Below are positions 24,383-32,382 of a stretch of 43,230 bases of DNA, piece by piece. Position 1 is the first letter of the stretch; each line of letters begins with the position of its first letter. Source of the stretch: Rhodospirillales bacterium (lineage in GTDB: Bacteria; Pseudomonadota; Alphaproteobacteria; Rhodospirillales; Casp-alpha2); assembly GCA_018662225.1 (NCBI GenBank), contig JABJGO010000064.1:1-43230 (forward strand), in the 5' to 3' direction. Below the pieces are notes generated by a model. It was given only the letters and a program-made list of their open reading frames with translations. It searched no databases and was not told the origin of the DNA. The position numbers and the translations under genes were made by a program.

Positions 24383-25840
24383 TTACTTTCGATTGTGAAA
24401 CGATCTCAACGTGGGGTCACGGTCAAGCCAATAGCAATAGAGCGCAATCGGAGCCAGGGTCAGATTTATATCACGCATCATGCCTGGCCTAGCCATGGTG
24501 CGGGTCAGGATATAGGGTGTAGCCGCCTTGTTATTGCGCTCCACAAATTCGACCAATCCGTCAGGCCGATTTTCCGGCGAATTATAACGGTCGGTCCAAT
24601 CGATTTCGTATACATGATCGGGCAATCCCGATTCAGGATGCAGGGTCATCAGATCCATGGCCCCGCCACGCCAACTGGCATAGTGCAATCCGGCCACAGA
24701 CTTGGCCCCCAACCATTGCGATACCAATGCCGTCTCCGCCAGACGCGGGAAGACCTGATCCTCGGCGGCGACCGGGCCAAACAGGGCGCTGTAAAGACAT
24801 GGGCTGGTCAGATAGACCTTGAAGGCCACCGCGCGCTGGAATCTTTTGCAGTCTCTGTCCACACGGGCCAGGCGGCGGATCAAAAATGCCGATTCCAGAT
24901 AATCGAGATACTTGCGCAAGGTATTCTTGGCGATGCCGGCGGCCTTGGCCAAGTCATCCATGCTGACCTCACGCGCCGTATTGAACGCCAGCAGGGCAAA
25001 CACCCGGTTCAGTTCCTGGGCATCATTGATGCCGTACATACCGGCCAGGTCTTTGCGCAAAACGCGGTCAGACACACCATCACGAATGAAGGTGGGCGCG
25101 GGCGCGCCGTCGCGCTGGCTGCCCAGCACGCCTTCCAGAAAACCGCCGAAATTCACGTAGCGGTGGAATTCTGCGTTCAGGTGCACAAGCGCGCCTTTCT
25201 TCACGGCTACGTTCACGCGGGATTGACCGTCGCTACCCGTGGATTCGCGCAAATCAAACAACTCGGTCTCGCTGCCCCGGTAGCGCATGAATTCCAGAAA
25301 CGTGAGCGGCGGCAGCACGAACGTGCTCATCCGACCATCGTGGGTGATGGCACCCGGCACCAGTGACGGTGCCCCTGCCGAAACGGCAGCCACGATCTTG
25401 GTATTGGGGCGCTGGGCGGCGAGCTTCAAAAGCTCTTCTTCCCAGTTCTTGTGGTACTGGATTTCATCATAAAAGACGTAGAGTTCGGCGTCGGGACCAT
25501 GACGATAACGGCGGCAAAACATCTCAAACAATGTGCTCAGATTAATAGACGTATAACTGGGGGTGATCATGGAACAGTAAAACACGGATTTTGGTGAGAT
25601 ACCCTGTTCAATCAAATGGGCCACCATCTGGCGCATCATCACGGTTTTGCCCGCCCGTAAAGGGCCCGCCAGGGTCAGCACATTCCCCTGACCCGCTTTC
25701 ATCAGGCGCGTCACAAAAGCCGGGAAAAAAGTGCGCCGGGCGGCGTTCTTGAACTTCACATTGGTGCCGCCGGTGAATTCCCACCACGGGTTATCAAATG
25801 CAAGTCGCTGGAACAGATCGTTGTCGGATATGGTGTGCAC
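24383..25840 (-). CDS. AAA-family ATPase with DUF4143 C-terminus
   Basis: The 485-residue product belongs to the widespread AAA_14/DUF4143 ATPases of unknown function. The Walker A motif is GPLRAGKT at 59-66, preceded by LTLAGP, and Walker B is ELYVFYDEIQYH near 119-130. A winged-helix-like part (LAKAAGIAKNTLRKYLDYLE) and a nuclease-fold-like DUF4143 segment follow, with YEIDWTDRYN near residue 420. The family is patchily distributed, often transferred horizontally and usually found alone, as here. A long opposite-strand frame of 354 codons within it is a shadow. Confidence 0.87.
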   Translation of the reverse strand: MHTISDNDLFQRLAFDNPWWEFTGGTNVKFKNAARRTFFPAFVTRLMKAGQGNVLTLAGPLRAGKTVMMRQMVAHLIEQGISPKSVFYCSMITPSYTSINLSTLFEMFCRRYRHGPDAELYVFYDEIQYHKNWEEELLKLAAQRPNTKIVAAVSAGAPSLVPGAITHDGRMSTFVLPPLTFLEFMRYRGSETELFDLRESTGSDGQSRVNVAVKKGALVHLNAEFHRYVNFGGFLEGVLGSQRDGAPAPTFIRDGVSDRVLRKDLAGMYGINDAQELNRVFALLAFNTAREVSMDDLAKAAGIAKNTLRKYLDYLESAFLIRRLARVDRDCKRFQRAVAFKVYLTSPCLYSALFGPVAAEDQVFPRLAETALVSQWLGAKSVAGLHYASWRGGAMDLMTLHPESGLPDHVYEIDWTDRYNSPENRPDGLVEFVERNNKAATPYILTRTMARPGMMRDINLTLAPIALYCYWLDRDPTLRSFHNRK

Positions 25841-26212
25841 GACAGATCCCTTTGGTAGCCTTTTGTTTCAGACCTACCCCAATAGCTGGCCCTCAAGAGG
25901 CTTAAGCCCCCAAGAGACTTAAGACAGTGATCTTAATAAATAATTAACCATAACGATAGCATAAAATCATTTGAGTGACCCTATTACGCATAGACAACAG
26001 TATTTTCATTGCCACATCGCATCAATCCCTCAACGTGAAGGCCAGCACCGCAGACGGCTTGAATTATTCTGAAATATGCATTCTTACCGGTGGACTGAAC
26101 ACGAAAAATCGTGTCCTTACCGGTGGACTGAACACGAAAAATCGTGTCCTTACCGGTGGACTGAACACGAAAAATCGTGTTCATGGATACCAGCATTGGG
26201 GAGGAGCCGTTT
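25841..26212. other. Intergenic region with tandem repeats
   Basis: This 372-base gap lies between the divergent AAA ATPase and phosphatase genes. At about 25894-25927 it holds an imperfect 17-bp tandem repeat built on CAAGAGGCTTAAG / CAAGAGACTTAAG. An AT-rich stretch at 25930-25970 probably carries the promoters. Three perfect-to-near-perfect 33-bp repeats occupy 26083-26181. Both strands stay open through this region because the unit length is a multiple of three, but neither frame looks like a gene. Confidence 0.6.
26083..26181. repeat. Three tandem 33-bp hairpin units upstream of a phosphatase operon
   Basis: Units at 26083-26115, 26116-26148 and 26149-26181 are identical except for the last base. 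Each holds the palindrome ACCGGT and a hairpin ACACGA-AAAA-TCGTGT. The array ends 16 bases before the Shine-Dalgarno of the phosphatase gene. The 33-bp period is close to three helical turns, placing the dyads on one face of DNA. Confidence 0.93.
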
Positions 26213-26686
26213 TTGGTAAACGTTCTTTTTGTCTGTCTGGGAAATATCTGTCGATCACCCACCGCCGAAGGTGTGTTTCGTGATCTGGTTACCCGCGAGG
26301 GCCTGAGTCACGCCATCAGCACAGATTCAGCCGGTACAGGCGATTACCACACCGGCAACCCGCCGGATTCCAGAGCCCGGGCCGAAGCCCGGAAACGTGG
26401 TATTGATCTGAGCGACTTACGCGCCCGGCAAGCCGTGCCTGCGGATTTCGAGACCTTTGACTACGTGATCGCCATGGATCACAGCAACCAACGAAATCTG
26501 GCCGCCATCTGTCCGCCGGGACAAGAGAGCCGTCTGCACATGATGATGAAATTTGCCACCACATCAGGCACCGCCGAAGTCCCCGACCCCTATTTTGGCG
26601 ATGCCGGGTTCGAAAAGGTACTGGATATGCTGGAAGACGCATCGCAGGGCTTACTGGATCACATCCGGGAAAACGACCTCACATGA
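26213..26686 (+). CDS. Low-molecular-weight protein tyrosine phosphatase
   Basis: The 157-residue product is a cytoplasmic LMW phosphatase. The catalytic P-loop is Cys8 to Arg14-Ser15 in VCLGNICRSP and the general acid lies in EVPDPYFGDAGF. Bacterial relatives dephosphorylate tyrosine kinases, arginine-phosphorylated proteins or small phosphomonoesters; the target here is unknown. An upstream GTG (26177) and ATG (26183) are in frame. However, a strong GGGGAGGAG ends 6 bases before a TTG at 26213, which gives the canonical MVNVLFVCLGN start, so I chose TTG. The gene overlaps the first HAD gene by an ATGA junction and leads a four-phosphatase operon. Confidence 0.9.
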   Translation: MVNVLFVCLGNICRSPTAEGVFRDLVTREGLSHAISTDSAGTGDYHTGNPPDSRARAEARKRGIDLSDLRARQAVPADFETFDYVIAMDHSNQRNLAAICPPGQESRLHMMMKFATTSGTAEVPDPYFGDAGFEKVLDMLEDASQGLLDHIRENDLT

Positions 26687-27351
26687 CCCGTTCGATTGAT
26701 CTGATTATATTTGACTGCGATGGCGTGTTGGTGGACTCGGAAATTCTCAGTAGCCAAATTTATGCTGACTATTTAACCGCCGTCGGCTTTCCCCACACCC
26801 CGGCGGAGTGTGACGCTCGTTATCTGGGTATGACAGACGCATCCATGGTTCGCATCTTTGCCCAACAAGGCACGCCATTACCCGACACTTTCGTTGACGA
26901 TGTGCTTGCGCTGGAACACGACGTCATGGCGCGTGATCTGCAAGCCATCCCGGATATCCATGCTGCGCTGCGTGACATCGACGTTCCCTATTGTGTGGGA
27001 TCATCCGGTCATCCGGGGAAAATCAATCACTCCCTGACCAAAACCGGACTGGCCGATTTCTTCGGATCCAACATCTTTTCAGGCACACAGGTGGAAAACG
27101 GCAAGCCCGCCCCGGACCTGTTCCTGTTTGCAGCCGAGCAAATGAATACGCCACCGGAACGAGTCCTCGTTATCGAAGACAGCCCGGCGGGTGTGCAGGC
27201 CGGCGTAGCTGCGGGCATGACCGTGGTCGGGTTCACGGGCGGATCACACATCAGCCCCGGCCATGACGACACCTTACGCGGGCTTGGCGCGCACCATATT
27301 CTGGATCATATGAACGGGTTGCCTGATTTAATAGCAAGTCTGCAAACATGA
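26683..27351 (+). CDS. HAD-superfamily hydrolase, beta-phosphoglucomutase-like (first of three)
   Basis: The 222-residue product has all four HAD motifs: Asp11 and Asp13 in IFDCDGVLVDSE (nucleophile and acid/base), the motif II serine in CVGSSGHPGK, the motif III lysine in NGKPAPDLFL, and motif IV EDSPAGVQAG. An alpha-helical cap between motifs I and II places it in subclass IA with beta-phosphoglucomutase, phosphoglycolate phosphatase and YieH-like sugar phosphatases. It overlaps the phosphatase upstream and the second HAD gene downstream by ATGA junctions. Its last 37 codons are nearly identical in DNA to the end of the second HAD gene. Confidence 0.9.
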   Translation: MTRSIDLIIFDCDGVLVDSEILSSQIYADYLTAVGFPHTPAECDARYLGMTDASMVRIFAQQGTPLPDTFVDDVLALEHDVMARDLQAIPDIHAALRDIDVPYCVGSSGHPGKINHSLTKTGLADFFGSNIFSGTQVENGKPAPDLFLFAAEQMNTPPERVLVIEDSPAGVQAGVAAGMTVVGFTGGSHISPGHDDTLRGLGAHHILDHMNGLPDLIASLQT

Positions 27352-27388
27352 GCACGATCGAGCTGGTCATATTCGATTGCGATGGCGT
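27241..27388 (+). repeat. 148-bp direct repeat, copy 1 (HAD1/HAD2 junction)
   Basis: This block covers the last third of codons specific to the C-terminus of the first HAD gene, the ATGA junction, and the first 41 bases of the second. It matches 27903-28050 at a constant offset of 662 bases with about seven mismatches by my count. Identity falls off sharply after the shared word GATGGCGT. Confidence 0.88.
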
Positions 27389-28013
27389 GCTGGTGGATTC
27401 TGAAATGCTCTCAAAGCGGAACCTTGCCCTGTATCTGAACGAGCTTGGTATGCCCCATACAGTCGAAGAAACACTGGCCCTTTATACGGGCCTGTCCATG
27501 ACAAGTGCGAAAAAGATCATCGAAGATGCATGGGGACCGTTGCCGCTTGAGTTTGAGGAAGAATTCCGCGCCCGCAATCGCATATCATTTGAGCGGGATC
27601 TGGAACCCATATCAGGGGTGCCAGAAGCACTGGTCATGATACAGGCAGCAACGTGCGTCGCGTCGTCCGGTCAACTGGACCGCGTCCGGTACTCGCTGGA
27701 ACTAACCGGGCTGTTTGATCATTTCGGAAGCTCCGTTTTTTCCGCCAATCAGGTATCGAACGGCAAGCCAGCGCCCGACTTGTTTTTGTATGCAGCACGG
27801 CAGATGAACACCGCCGCCCATAACACACTGGTGATCGAAGACAGTCCGGCAGGTATACAAGCTGGCATCGCAGCAGGCATGACCGTGGTAGGCTTTACCG
27901 GCGGATCACACATCGGCCCCGGCCACGACGACACCCTACGCGGGCTTGGCGCGCACCATATTCTGGATCATATGAACGGGTTGCCTGATTTAATAGCGAG
28001 GTTGCAAACATGA
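27348..28013 (+). CDS. HAD-superfamily hydrolase (second of three)
   Basis: The 221-residue product has the same subclass IA layout: Asp10 and Asp12 in IFDCDGVLVDSE, the motif II serine in CVASSGQLDR, the lysine in NGKPAPDLFLYA and EDSPAGIQAG. The central cap region differs strongly from the first HAD protein (for example YTGLSMTSAKKIIEDAWG), so the substrate probably differs. Both ends of the gene lie in 148-bp direct repeats shared with its neighbours, so the gene could be lost or gained by one homologous recombination event without harming the others. ATGA overlaps join it to both neighbours. Confidence 0.9.
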   Translation: MSTIELVIFDCDGVLVDSEMLSKRNLALYLNELGMPHTVEETLALYTGLSMTSAKKIIEDAWGPLPLEFEEEFRARNRISFERDLEPISGVPEALVMIQAATCVASSGQLDRVRYSLELTGLFDHFGSSVFSANQVSNGKPAPDLFLYAARQMNTAAHNTLVIEDSPAGIQAGIAAGMTVVGFTGGSHIGPGHDDTLRGLGAHHILDHMNGLPDLIARLQT

Positions 28014-28050
28014 GCACGATCGAGCTGATCATATTCGATTGCGATGGCGT
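27903..28050 (+). repeat. 148-bp direct repeat, copy 2 (HAD2/HAD3 junction)
   Basis: This is the partner of 27241-27388 at an offset of 662 bases. It spans the end of the second HAD gene, the ATGA junction and the first 41 bases of the third. Differences cluster in a few third codon positions and in the last codons before the stop. Confidence 0.88.
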
Positions 28051-28645
28051 CTTGGCCGATACGGAATCTATTGCGGCGGGTGTTATTTCGGCCTATTTCG
28101 CTGATCATGGCGTGGTGCTGAGTGCCGCCGAGTGTGAAGCACGCTTTGCCGGGGCTGATCTACAGGAGACCCGAGAGGCCTTCATCGCGCTGGGAGGCAC
28201 CGCCCCTGATGATTTTGTGATCACCATTCGGGCCAGCATTCTGGAAGTCCTGTCTCATGGGGTCGATCCCATCGATGGCGTGCATGACCTGTTAAGCCAG
28301 ATCAGCCTGCCATTTTGTGTGGCGTCAGGGGGACGGCCTGAGAAAATTCACCAGTCTCTGCGACTGGCAAACCTGCTCGATCATTTCGGATCGAACACGT
28401 TTTCAGCTTTTGATGTGGGCCATCACAAACCTGATCCACGATTATTTTTGCATGCGGCTGAAACCATGGGCGTGGCGCCCCCCAATACATTGGTGGTCGA
28501 AGACAGCCGTGTGGGTGTTCAGGCCGGCGTGGCCGCCGGCATGACCGTGGTCGGCTATGCAGGCGGACGCCCGGCGCAAACCTTGCTGGATCATGGCGCG
28601 CACCACATCATTGATGACATGCGCCGGGTTGCTGATTTTCTGTAA
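28010..28645 (+). CDS. HAD-superfamily hydrolase (third of three)
   Basis: The 211-residue product keeps the HAD motifs: Asp10 and Asp12 in IFDCDGVLADTESIA, the serine in CVASGGRPEK, the lysine in GHHKPDPRLFLHA and EDSRVGVQAG. The ADTES variant of motif I and the cap are closest by eye to YieH/phosphoglycolate-phosphatase types. Its C-terminus lacks the GSHIGPGHDD tail of the other two. A 7-bp hairpin (CTGTAAC/GTTACAG) lies over its stop, facing the convergent thpR gene. Confidence 0.88.
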   Translation: MSTIELIIFDCDGVLADTESIAAGVISAYFADHGVVLSAAECEARFAGADLQETREAFIALGGTAPDDFVITIRASILEVLSHGVDPIDGVHDLLSQISLPFCVASGGRPEKIHQSLRLANLLDHFGSNTFSAFDVGHHKPDPRLFLHAAETMGVAPPNTLVVEDSRVGVQAGVAAGMTVVGYAGGRPAQTLLDHGAHHIIDDMRRVADFL

Positions 28646-28658
28646 CCGCGCGTTACAG
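28640..28658. terminator. Short hairpin between convergent HAD3 and thpR
   Basis: CTGTAAC and GTTACAG form a perfect 7-bp stem around a CGCGC loop, and the HAD3 stop codon is inside the stem. No T-run follows on either strand, so termination here would be weak or factor-dependent. Confidence 0.35.
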
Positions 28659-28659
28659 T

Positions 28660-29205
28660 TCACAGGGGAGCAAACAACTCGTACTCGGAAAGCGGTGTAT
28701 ACCGCGCACCACCATGGCCGAGTTCGCTGTGGAACAAGGTGAAGGTGCTCACGTCAAACGGTGGCACCACCACCGCACCCGTTGTTTCCAGCCAGGGACC
28801 GATCCGTTCAACCGGCGTATCCTTGAGCCGTGCCAACGTCACATGCGGGGTGAACTTGCGTTGTTCCGGATCAAGCCCACAGCGCACCACGGCGCTTTCA
28901 ATCTTGGCGTGCAGGTGCATCAGGGCGTCGGATTTTTCCACTCGGGCCCAAACCGTATGAACAAATCCGCGCTTCTCGAAATAGCCAATGCCGCTGATGC
29001 TCAGATCAAACGCCGGGGCGTGAATTTCTGATAGAGCGGACGCCACATCAAGGGCATGGGGTTCAGATATTTCGCTCAAAAACCGTAACGTCATATGCAT
29101 ATTATCTGAGCTGATCCAGCGTCCACCAGCCAGTCCCGATTGCAACGTCGCCAGTCGGGCGCGCACATCAACGGGTAAAGGCAGGGCGATGAACAAACGC
29201 TTCAT
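28660..29205 (-). CDS. thpR: RNA 2',3'-cyclic phosphodiesterase (2'-5' ligase family)
   Basis: ThpR opens 2',3'-cyclic phosphate ends of RNA and can join tRNA halves in reverse. The 181-residue product has the two H-x-T-x catalytic motifs of the 2H phosphoesterase superfamily: His37/Thr39 in NMHMTLRFLSE and His121/Thr123 in FTPHVTLARLKD. The N-terminus MKRLFIALPLPVDVR is the standard family start. It converges with the HAD operon and lies downstream of the aldo/keto reductase gene, separated by a short tandem repeat. Confidence 0.93.
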   Translation of the reverse strand: MKRLFIALPLPVDVRARLATLQSGLAGGRWISSDNMHMTLRFLSEISEPHALDVASALSEIHAPAFDLSISGIGYFEKRGFVHTVWARVEKSDALMHLHAKIESAVVRCGLDPEQRKFTPHVTLARLKDTPVERIGPWLETTGAVVVPPFDVSTFTLFHSELGHGGARYTPLSEYELFAPL

Positions 29206-29218
29206 GAAAACAGACCTT

Positions 29219-29264
29219 CCTTAGGCGCATACGTTTATTGGGCCTTAGGCGCATACGTTTATTG
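29219..29264. repeat. Tandem 24-bp duplication over the aldo/keto reductase stop codon
   Basis: CCTTAGGCGCATACGTTTAT followed by TG occurs at 29219-29240 and 29243-29264. On the minus strand each copy carries CAATAA, the last codon and stop of the reductase gene. The upstream copy is the one in use. Confidence 0.9.
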
Positions 29265-30299
29265 CGGCGGGTTCGGGGCCGCGTCGTGGATATCATCAAT
29301 GGCTTTCAAGACCTCGTCGCTTAGGGTCAGATCATCGGATGCAATGTTACTTTCCAGTTGCGCCAGCGTGGTGGCACCAATGATGTTGGACGTGACGAAC
29401 CGCCTCGAGTTTACAAAGGCCAAGGACATCTGTGCCGGATCAAGACCATGGTCGCGTGCCAGATTAGCATAGGCCTGAATGGCTGCTACCGCTGGTGGGC
29501 TGGTATAACGGTCATAATCCGGATAGAGCGCCAGTCGCGATTTCTCCGGTCTGGCCCCGCCCAGGTATTTTCCCGACAGCAAACCAAAAGCCATGGGTGA
29601 ATAAGCAAGCAAGCCACAATCTTCACGAATAGCGACCTCGGCCAAACCAACCTCAAAAGCACGGTTCAGCAGGTTGTACTGGTTTTGAATACTGGCCATG
29701 CGCGGCAACCCGGCGTGATCGGCCATAGACAGCATTCGCATCAATCCCCATGGGGTCTCGTTAGAGCAGCCAATGGCGCGAATAGTACCTGCCTTTACGT
29801 GCTTGGCAAGGCTGCTGAGCACCTCATCAAACGCCGTCCAACTTTCGTTTTCCTCGTGGCTGTACCCAAGCGTGGCAAACGTATTGGTGGTGCGCTCGGG
29901 CCAGTGAAGCTGGTATAAATCAATGTAGTCGGTTTTCAGACGCTTGAGGCTTTGCCCGACCGCATCATCAATCTGTTTAGCGCCAAAAGAATGATCATTA
30001 TCCCGCACGTGGCGGAACCCGTCGCCCGGTCCGATGATTTTCGAGGCGACAATAATCTGGTCCCGGTTTTTGCGGGCGGTCATCCAGTCCCCAATGACGC
30101 GTTCAGAATCGCCCTGGGTTTCCGGGCTGGAGGGGAAAGAATACATCTCAGCCGTATCAAAAAAATTCACGCCCCGTTCCAGCGCCATATCCATTTGCGC
30201 GAAACCTTCTTCGGTTGTGTTCTGTTCACCAAATGTCATGGTCCCAAGACAGATACGGCTTACCCGCAGCCCTGTACGACCCAAGTCCATGTAATGCAT
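29259..30299 (-). CDS. Aldo/keto reductase, Tas-like
   Basis: The 346-residue product is a cytoplasmic NADPH-dependent carbonyl reductase of the AKR fold. The catalytic tetrad is Asp48 and Tyr53 in NFFDTAEMYS, Lys87 in IVASKI and His132 in YQLHWPER. The N-terminus GRTGLRVSRICLGTMTFGEQ and the overall length are those of E. coli Tas. The substrate is unknown. Its last codon and stop are in a tandem duplication. The FIST-domain gene lies 35 bases upstream on the same strand. Confidence 0.92.
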   Translation of the reverse strand: MHYMDLGRTGLRVSRICLGTMTFGEQNTTEEGFAQMDMALERGVNFFDTAEMYSFPSSPETQGDSERVIGDWMTARKNRDQIIVASKIIGPGDGFRHVRDNDHSFGAKQIDDAVGQSLKRLKTDYIDLYQLHWPERTTNTFATLGYSHEENESWTAFDEVLSSLAKHVKAGTIRAIGCSNETPWGLMRMLSMADHAGLPRMASIQNQYNLLNRAFEVGLAEVAIREDCGLLAYSPMAFGLLSGKYLGGARPEKSRLALYPDYDRYTSPPAVAAIQAYANLARDHGLDPAQMSLAFVNSRRFVTSNIIGATTLAQLESNIASDDLTLSDEVLKAIDDIHDAAPNPPQ

Positions 30300-30334
30300 A
30301 CGTTCAGATATTCCCTTGTTACACCCTGGTTAAT

Positions 30335-31489
30335 TTAGAAAAATAGCGCCAATACCCCGGTATAGGCATAAAGCCGGGCATCGGAAACCTCGCCGTTGCC
30401 GAAGAAGCCCACAAGCGGCACATCGCCCAGAATATTGTGGATCATGCGCGCTTCTTCGCCTTGTGCGCCGAACATGTTGGGGCCGCGCGCCACACAGGAG
30501 AAATACAACCCGCCTTTGGGCTCGCCCGGAATGCGGGATTTCATGTCATTGAGCATACGGTCCATATCTTCACGTGCACTTGCCGGATCACGCCGCACAA
30601 AGATAATCCGATCGCCGGGTGTCACATTGCCCGCAATGGCCAGCCAACCGCGTTCCGGATCAAGCGCCACCAGATTACGCACCATATAGTCGCCCGTATC
30701 AGACCCGGTTACGGGCATGCCCACATGCACGTAACCAGAAATACGTTGCAGATCGCGGGCCAGTAATTCACCCACGTCTTCTTTCAATACGTCCAGCGCC
30801 GGTTCGCCATCCAACGCCATGATCACATTATCCACCGCATCGGTCACAAGGTGCGTGCCCCCCAACGGATTGCAGCCCTGGCTAAGACCCGTGGCAACTT
30901 CAACGCCCGGACCAAACGCGATACCGGACGCACCACCGCCGGTCAGGCGGTCTGCGATCTGATAGTTTTCGCCGCGTGATGCGCTCAACCCGCCGACCAG
31001 AAAGCCGCCACCAAACGCCCTGTCCGATCCCTGGGCCAATCCCTGAGCCAGCGATTGAATCGCGTCGCCAATGGATTCGTTGGTGGGATCGCCGTGTACA
31101 ATACCAAACCCCGGCGTGGTTTCCTTCATCCACGCCCGTGTCTCGGCGGGCAGTTCCTGAAAATCAGAGAGCACGCCACTAAACACATGAAAGCCGGCCT
31201 CGGGGAATTCACACACCATGACCGCAAGGCCGGGGGTGTCGTGGCATTCCCAGTTGTTGGCCAGAATCCCGATACCCGTTGTGCCGCACCAGTGCTGAAC
31301 CCCGGTTTTTTGTCTGAGATAGGTCAGGATCGAGCTGGTATCGGCCGACAGGCCATCCGTCATATACACGAACCCCACAAGTGCCTGCCCCGGTGCAGGC
31401 GTGGGTATAGCGCCCAGACCGTCGCAGCATTCCTTTGCGGCATGTGCCCAGTCTTCAGCGGTGGCGGTGGCGGTAAGAAAACGATCCAT
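30335..31489 (-). CDS. FIST-domain signal protein
   Basis: The 384-residue product resembles FIST_N followed by FIST_C, a two-part sensory module thought to bind small ligands such as amino acids. Supporting segments are GFVYMTDGLSADTSSILTYL and CGTTGIGILANN in the N-terminal half, GGGLSASRGENYQI-like sequence in the middle (FLVGGLSASRGE), and VPLVGFFGNGEVSD near the end. No kinase, GGDEF or transmembrane part is attached, so it must act through a partner or as an enzyme. It follows the ABC transporter operon on the same strand after 77 bases, which makes a link to transport or sensing of the same ligand plausible but unproved. Confidence 0.82.
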   Translation of the reverse strand: MDRFLTATATAEDWAHAAKECCDGLGAIPTPAPGQALVGFVYMTDGLSADTSSILTYLRQKTGVQHWCGTTGIGILANNWECHDTPGLAVMVCEFPEAGFHVFSGVLSDFQELPAETRAWMKETTPGFGIVHGDPTNESIGDAIQSLAQGLAQGSDRAFGGGFLVGGLSASRGENYQIADRLTGGGASGIAFGPGVEVATGLSQGCNPLGGTHLVTDAVDNVIMALDGEPALDVLKEDVGELLARDLQRISGYVHVGMPVTGSDTGDYMVRNLVALDPERGWLAIAGNVTPGDRIIFVRRDPASAREDMDRMLNDMKSRIPGEPKGGLYFSCVARGPNMFGAQGEEARMIHNILGDVPLVGFFGNGEVSDARLYAYTGVLALFF

Positions 31490-31566
31490 GATGGATCAAG
31501 TTTCCCTGAGCAGACGCCAATGCGCAATGCCTGATTGTGGAATTTTATCTATTTGCCTTATTTATC

Positions 31567-32382
31567 TTATTTGCCTTGGCCGGTGATCTCGTCACCGCCA
31601 CGCGTCAGATAGTATGCGCCCAGAATGGGAACGAATGTGGCAAGGGCAACAATCATGGCCACAACATTCGTAACCGGGCGCTGACGGGGCCGGACAAGTT
31701 CTTCCAGCATCCAGATGGGCAATGTCTGTTGCTGCCCGGCGGTAAAGGTCGTCACTATAACCTCATCAAAAGACAGGGCAAATGCCAACATGCCGCCCGC
31801 CAGCAGGGCCGTACCAATATTCGGTAAAAACACATACCGAAAGGTCTGAAATCCGTTTGCGCCCAAATCCATCGAGGCTTCAATCATCGACGGATTGGTC
31901 CGCCGGAACCGTGCCACCGCATTGTTATAGACAACAACAATACAGAACGTGGCGTGCCCCATAACGATCGTCCAGAACGAATATGGAATATCCGCCGCAC
32001 TAAACGCTGAGCGAAGCGCGATGCCTGTGATAATGCCCGGTAACGCAATGGGCAGGATGACCAACAGTGAAATGGCTTCCCGGCCAAAGAATTTGGACCG
32101 TGAAACAGCCGCGGCACACAAGGTTCCAAGCACGATGGCAACCAGCGTGGAGATACTTGCCACCTGAAGGGATAATTTGAGCGCCGCCCACACATCAGGA
32201 CGATTCCAGGTGACCGAAAGCCATTTCAGGGTAAGTCCGGGCGGTGGCCACTGATAAGTTTTTTCTTCGGTGGTGAAGGCGTAAACGAAAATCAGCAAGA
32301 TCGGCAAATGCAAGAATAACAGCCCGCAAATGGCGGCGGTTTTCAATACAACAGGCGTCCGCTGGTTTGGATCAGATTGCAT
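31567..32382 (-). CDS. Polyamine-type ABC transporter permease, YdcV/PotC-like
   Basis: The 271-residue inner-membrane protein has about six hydrophobic segments and the binding-protein-dependent permease loop [20 protein letters not shown], which contacts the ATPase. [16 protein letters not shown] after the loop is typical of the PotC/YdcV/PotI branch. It forms a heterodimeric channel with the other permease. The start is an ATG at 32382 that overlaps the preceding permease gene by 11 bases. It is the last gene of the four-gene transporter operon. Confidence 0.92.
   Translation of the reverse strand: MQSDPNQRTPVVLKTAAICGLLFLHLPILLIFVYAFTTEEKTYQWPPPGLTLKWLSVTWNRPDVWAALKLSLQVASISTLVAIVLGTLCAAAVSRSKFFGREAISLLVILPIALPGIITGIALRSAFSAADIPYSFWTIVMGHATFCIVVVYNNAVARFRRTNPSMIEASMDLGANGFQTFRYVFLPNIGTALLAGGMLAFALSFDEVIVTTFTAGQQQTLPIWMLEELVRPRQRPVTNVVAMIVALATFVPILGAYYLTRGGDEITGQGK

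Noticed and set aside
24302-25366. 354-codon plus-strand frame inside the ATPase gene
   Set aside because: It is antisense to a gene with clear Walker motifs and has no family motif of its own.
26083-26181. CRISPR array
   Set aside because: The 33-bp units follow each other directly with no variable spacers, and no cas gene is present.
26177-26212. Phosphatase start at GTG 26177 or ATG 26183
   Set aside because: Neither has a Shine-Dalgarno, whereas GGGGAGGAG precedes TTG 26213 at the right distance and gives the family N-terminus.
25975-26283. Plus- and minus-strand frames through the 33-bp repeats as real proteins
   Set aside because: Both strands stay open only because the repeat length is a multiple of three and the unit lacks stops. 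There is no Shine-Dalgarno, and the plus frame overlaps the phosphatase start.
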